DNA of 8,102 nucleotides from Actinomycetales bacterium (GTDB lineage: Bacteria; Actinomycetota; Actinomycetes; Actinomycetales; Actinomycetaceae). Below are positions 6,034 through 8,102 of the stretch, in pieces. A program made the translations under genes and the position numbers. A model generated the notes under the pieces. The model saw nothing but the letters and a program-made list of their open reading frames with translations. It was not told the origin of the DNA and did not search any database. The stretch is from contig JALHDK010000084.1 of NCBI GenBank assembly GCA_022838965.1, positions 1 through 8,102 of the forward strand, written 5' to 3'. The stretch's first letter is position 1. Every line of letters starts with the position of its first letter.

Positions 6034-7502
6034 ATGCGCACACCCGACCCCGCCTCCCCTTCCGCCGAGGCGCGCTCCGCCACGCCGGCACGTCCCAACC
6101 CAGGGCCCCGCCGCATCGTCATCATCGGGTCGGTTGCTGCCGGAACCTCCGCCGGCGCCAAGGCCCGCCGCAACGACGAGACCGCCGAGATCGTCGTCTA
6201 CGAGCGAGACCGCCACATCTCCTACTCCGGGTGTGGCATCCCCTACTTCGTCGGCGGCGAGATCGACGACGACGCCGACCTGCACCCCCGTGACCCCGCA
6301 TGGTTCGCCAAGCGTTACCGCATGGACATCCACATCAACCATGAGGTGCTCGCCGCGGACGCCGCCACGCGCACGCTCACCGTGCGCGACCTCACCACCG
6401 GCACGGAGTTCACCGATCACTGGGACGAGCTCGTGCTCGCCACCGGCGCCTCCCCGATCATCCCCCCGATCGGCGGCGTCGACCTCCCCGGCGTGTTCCC
6501 CGTCCGCACGATCCGCGACGCCCTCGCCATCCACGCGTGGCTGGAGGAACGGCGCCCGAAGCGCGCCGTCGTCGTTGGCTCGGGCTTCATCGGACTGGAG
6601 ATGGTGGAGCAGCTCGCCCACCGAGGCCTCGCGATCACCCTGGTCGAGAAGCTGCCGCAGGTCATGCCGGCCCTGGACCCCGACATGGCTGACCGCGTGG
6701 CAGAGGAGCTGATCGGCCACGACGTCGCGCTGCGGCTCGGGCGGTCCGTCGCGGCCATCGGGGGCGACGACGCCGTCACGGACTGGTCCTCGACTCCGGG
6801 GAACGCCTGCCTGCCGATCTGGTGATCCTGGCGGTCGGCGTGCGGCCCAACGTCACGCTGGCGGAGCAGCTGGGAGTGCAGTTGGGTGCGACTGGGGCGA
6901 TCGCCGTCGACCGGCAGATGCGCACCTCGGTGCCCCGGGTTTGGGCGGTGGGCGACGTGGCGGAGAGCTTCTCGGTCATCACCGGCCTGCCGGTGTGGCG
7001 TCCGCTGGGTTCGACCGCGAACAAGATGGGGCGGATCGCCGGGGACGCGATGACGGGTGGGACCCTGGAACACCGCGGCATCCTGGGAACCGGTATCCTG
7101 CGCGTCTTCCGTCTCGCCGTGGCCCACACAGGACTCACGGAGCGTGAGGCGCGGGAGCAGGGCTTCGACGTCGCGGTGCTGCACAACACCAAGCCGGCGC
7201 GGGCGCAGTACCTGGGTGGCAAGGAACTCACCATCAAGGCGATCGCGGACACGGCGACGGGGCGTGTGCTCGGCGCCCAGGTGATCGGCCCGGAGGGCGT
7301 GGACAAGCGCGTGGATGTGCTGGCCACCGCCATCACGTTCGGGGCGCGGGCGGAGGACCTCTTCCACCTCGATCTCGCCTACGCTCCCCCGTTCTCCACC
7401 ACGAAGGACCCGGTGCACTACACCGGGATGGCGCTGGCGAACGCCGTGGCCGGCTCCGCGCCCCTCATCACACCGGCGGACCTGGACGCCCGCGCGCCGT
7501 GA
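6034..7502 (+). pseudogene. CoA-disulfide-reductase/NADH-oxidase-like FAD oxidoreductase, frame broken near 6780
   Basis: Pyridine-nucleotide disulfide oxidoreductase family, about 489 residues if the break is repaired. The first part (6034-~6780) has a Pro/Ser/Ala-rich ~26-residue leader, the FAD loop GSVAAGTSAGAKA (32-44), SYSGCGIPY with the active-site Cys67 of CoA-disulfide reductases and NADH oxidases, ATGA (136-139) and the NAD(P)H loop VVGSGFIGLEM (180-190). That frame then runs into a TGA at 6823-6825. The homologous sequence continues without a gap one base back, as LVLDSGERLPADLVILAVGVRPN from 6783, through a second FAD motif VWAVGDVAE and the C-terminal dimer domain ending YAPPFSTTKDP. 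Loss of one G in ACGG(G)ACTG explains the break. It could be a real mutation or a sequencing error. A GTG at 6822 overlaps the TGA but has no ribosome site. There is no rhodanese domain. The gene is divergent from arsC, and probably served thiol or disulfide redox balance. Confidence 0.88.
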
Positions 7503-7575
7503 GCGAGAGGGTGCGCGCCGTGAACGGGTGTGCGCCGTCGTCGGCTAACGGCCCAACACCCGGTGGTACGCCCGG

Positions 7576-7587
7576 TACCATGCGCGC
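7576..7587 (+). promoter_or_regulatory. Candidate promoter of the glycosyltransferase gene, leaderless spacing
   Basis: TACCAT (7576-7581) fits TANNNT and is followed by six bases and then ATG 7588. There is no Shine-Dalgarno. The 85-bp gap after the flavoprotein gene holds only short GC dyads, such as GCCG-TCGT-CGGC at 7534-7545, and no T-run terminator. Confidence 0.45.
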
Positions 7588-8102
7588 ATGGCCAGACGCA
7601 TCCTGATCTTGGCCGCCGGAGTCGGGTCCGGTCACAACCAGGCCGCCAGCGCCATCGAGGCTGCGCTCGTCGGCATCCCCGGTGCGGACCAGGTCGAACG
7701 GATCGACATCCTTGAGACCACCAACGAGTTGTTCCAGCGGCTCTACGACGACGCCTATTTCGCCCTCGTCAGCGAGGTGCCCTGGCTCGTCGGCTGGGGC
7801 TACGACAGTCAGGATCCGCCGTTCAAGCTCGGTCCGCTCGTGCAGTGGTGGGAACAGGTCAACACCCTGGCGACTGTGCGGGCGATTCGCGACTACGACC
7901 CCGACGTGGTGATCTGCACCCACTTCCTGCCCGCCCGCCTGGTGTCCCTGATGATCGCGCGCCGCCAGCTCCGTACCACGCTCACCATCGTGGCCACCGA
8001 CTACGACTTCCAGGGCCTGTGGTTGACCTCGCCCTTCAGCCACTTCTTCGTCGCCCGGGAGGAGACGGCCGTCTACATGACGGGGATGGGCGTTCCCGCC
8101 GA
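7588..8102 (+). CDS. MGDG-synthase/UgtP-like glycosyltransferase, N-terminal part (runs off right edge)
   Basis: 171 codons are visible. The start MARRILILAAGVGSGHNQAA carries the GSGHxxAA loop (13-20) that opens the MGDG-synthase N-terminal domain found in plant galactolipid synthases, UgtP-type diacylglycerol glucosyltransferases and MurG-like enzymes. It continues with DVVICTHFLPARL (106-118), a TDYDFQGLW segment (137-145) in the position of the family's conserved Asp/Trp region, and FFVAREE (153-159). Such enzymes transfer sugar from a nucleotide donor to a membrane lipid at the cytoplasmic face. The C-terminal donor-binding domain lies outside the window, so donor and acceptor cannot be assigned. 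No link to the arsenic genes is evident, and the gene probably begins a separate transcription unit. Confidence 0.82.
   Translation, partial: MARRILILAAGVGSGHNQAASAIEAALVGIPGADQVERIDILETTNELFQRLYDDAYFALVSEVPWLVGWGYDSQDPPFKLGPLVQWWEQVNTLATVRAIRDYDPDVVICTHFLPARLVSLMIARRQLRTTLTIVATDYDFQGLWLTSPFSHFFVAREETAVYMTGMGVPA

Noticed and set aside
5220..6293. 357-codon open frame on the plus strand opposite arsC
   Set aside because: It is antisense to arsC, which has a strong ribosome site and intact catalytic motifs. The translated sequence is low-complexity His/Arg/Pro-rich.
6778..6790. Programmed -1 frameshifting as an explanation of the flavoprotein break
   Set aside because: No X-XXY-YYZ slippery heptamer and no clear downstream pseudoknot or stem are visible, so a lost base is the simpler explanation.

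Overview
The window is very GC-rich and its coding frames have a strong G/C third-position bias. Together with a mycothiol-type arsenate reductase, a DUF6457-like domain and TANNNT -10 boxes placed for leaderless transcripts, this points to an actinobacterium (Actinomycetota). I cannot name the genus from sequence alone.

Layout. (1) 1-385, minus strand: the N-terminal part of a secreted, heme-binding cytochrome-c-peroxidase/MauG-like protein that runs off the left edge. (2) 386-637: a divergent intergenic region with no gene that I can support. (3) 638-2755, plus strand: a two-gene pentose-phosphate operon, rpiA then zwf, 30 bp apart and each with a strong Shine-Dalgarno. (4) 2799-5223, plus strand: an arsenic/metalloid cluster made of an ArsR repressor with a Cys-Val-Cys sensor site, an ArsP/DUF318-type permease, an 80-residue thioredoxin-fold CxxC protein and a TauE/SafE-type permease. 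The four genes are tightly packed and probably co-transcribed from a promoter-operator at the arsR start codon. (5) 5268-5933, minus strand, convergent with the cluster: an arsenate reductase of the low-molecular-weight phosphatase type carrying an extra N-terminal domain that resembles DUF6457. (6) 6034-7502, plus strand, divergent from arsC: a CoA-disulfide-reductase/NADH-oxidase-like flavoprotein whose reading frame is broken by an apparent one-base loss near 6780. (7) 7588-8102, plus strand: the N-terminal part of an MGDG-synthase/UgtP-like glycosyltransferase that runs off the right edge.

How the genes may work together. ArsR would sense a trivalent arsenical and release the operon. ArsC would reduce arsenate using low-molecular-weight thiol. 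The DUF318 permease would export the arsenical, and the CxxC protein and flavoprotein would supply or recycle reducing power. The TauE/SafE permease and the CoA-disulfide-reductase-like enzyme both suggest a link to sulfur or thiol chemistry. The family assignments are well supported by motifs. The cooperation between the genes is inferred from gene order.

Three plus-strand genes (2799, 6034, 7588) show the same geometry: a -10-like hexamer, exactly six bases, then the start codon. This suggests leaderless mRNAs. The most interesting items are the DUF6457-ArsC fusion, the composition of the arsenic module, the frame break in the flavoprotein, and a G6PDH that lacks the usual substrate-binding lysine.
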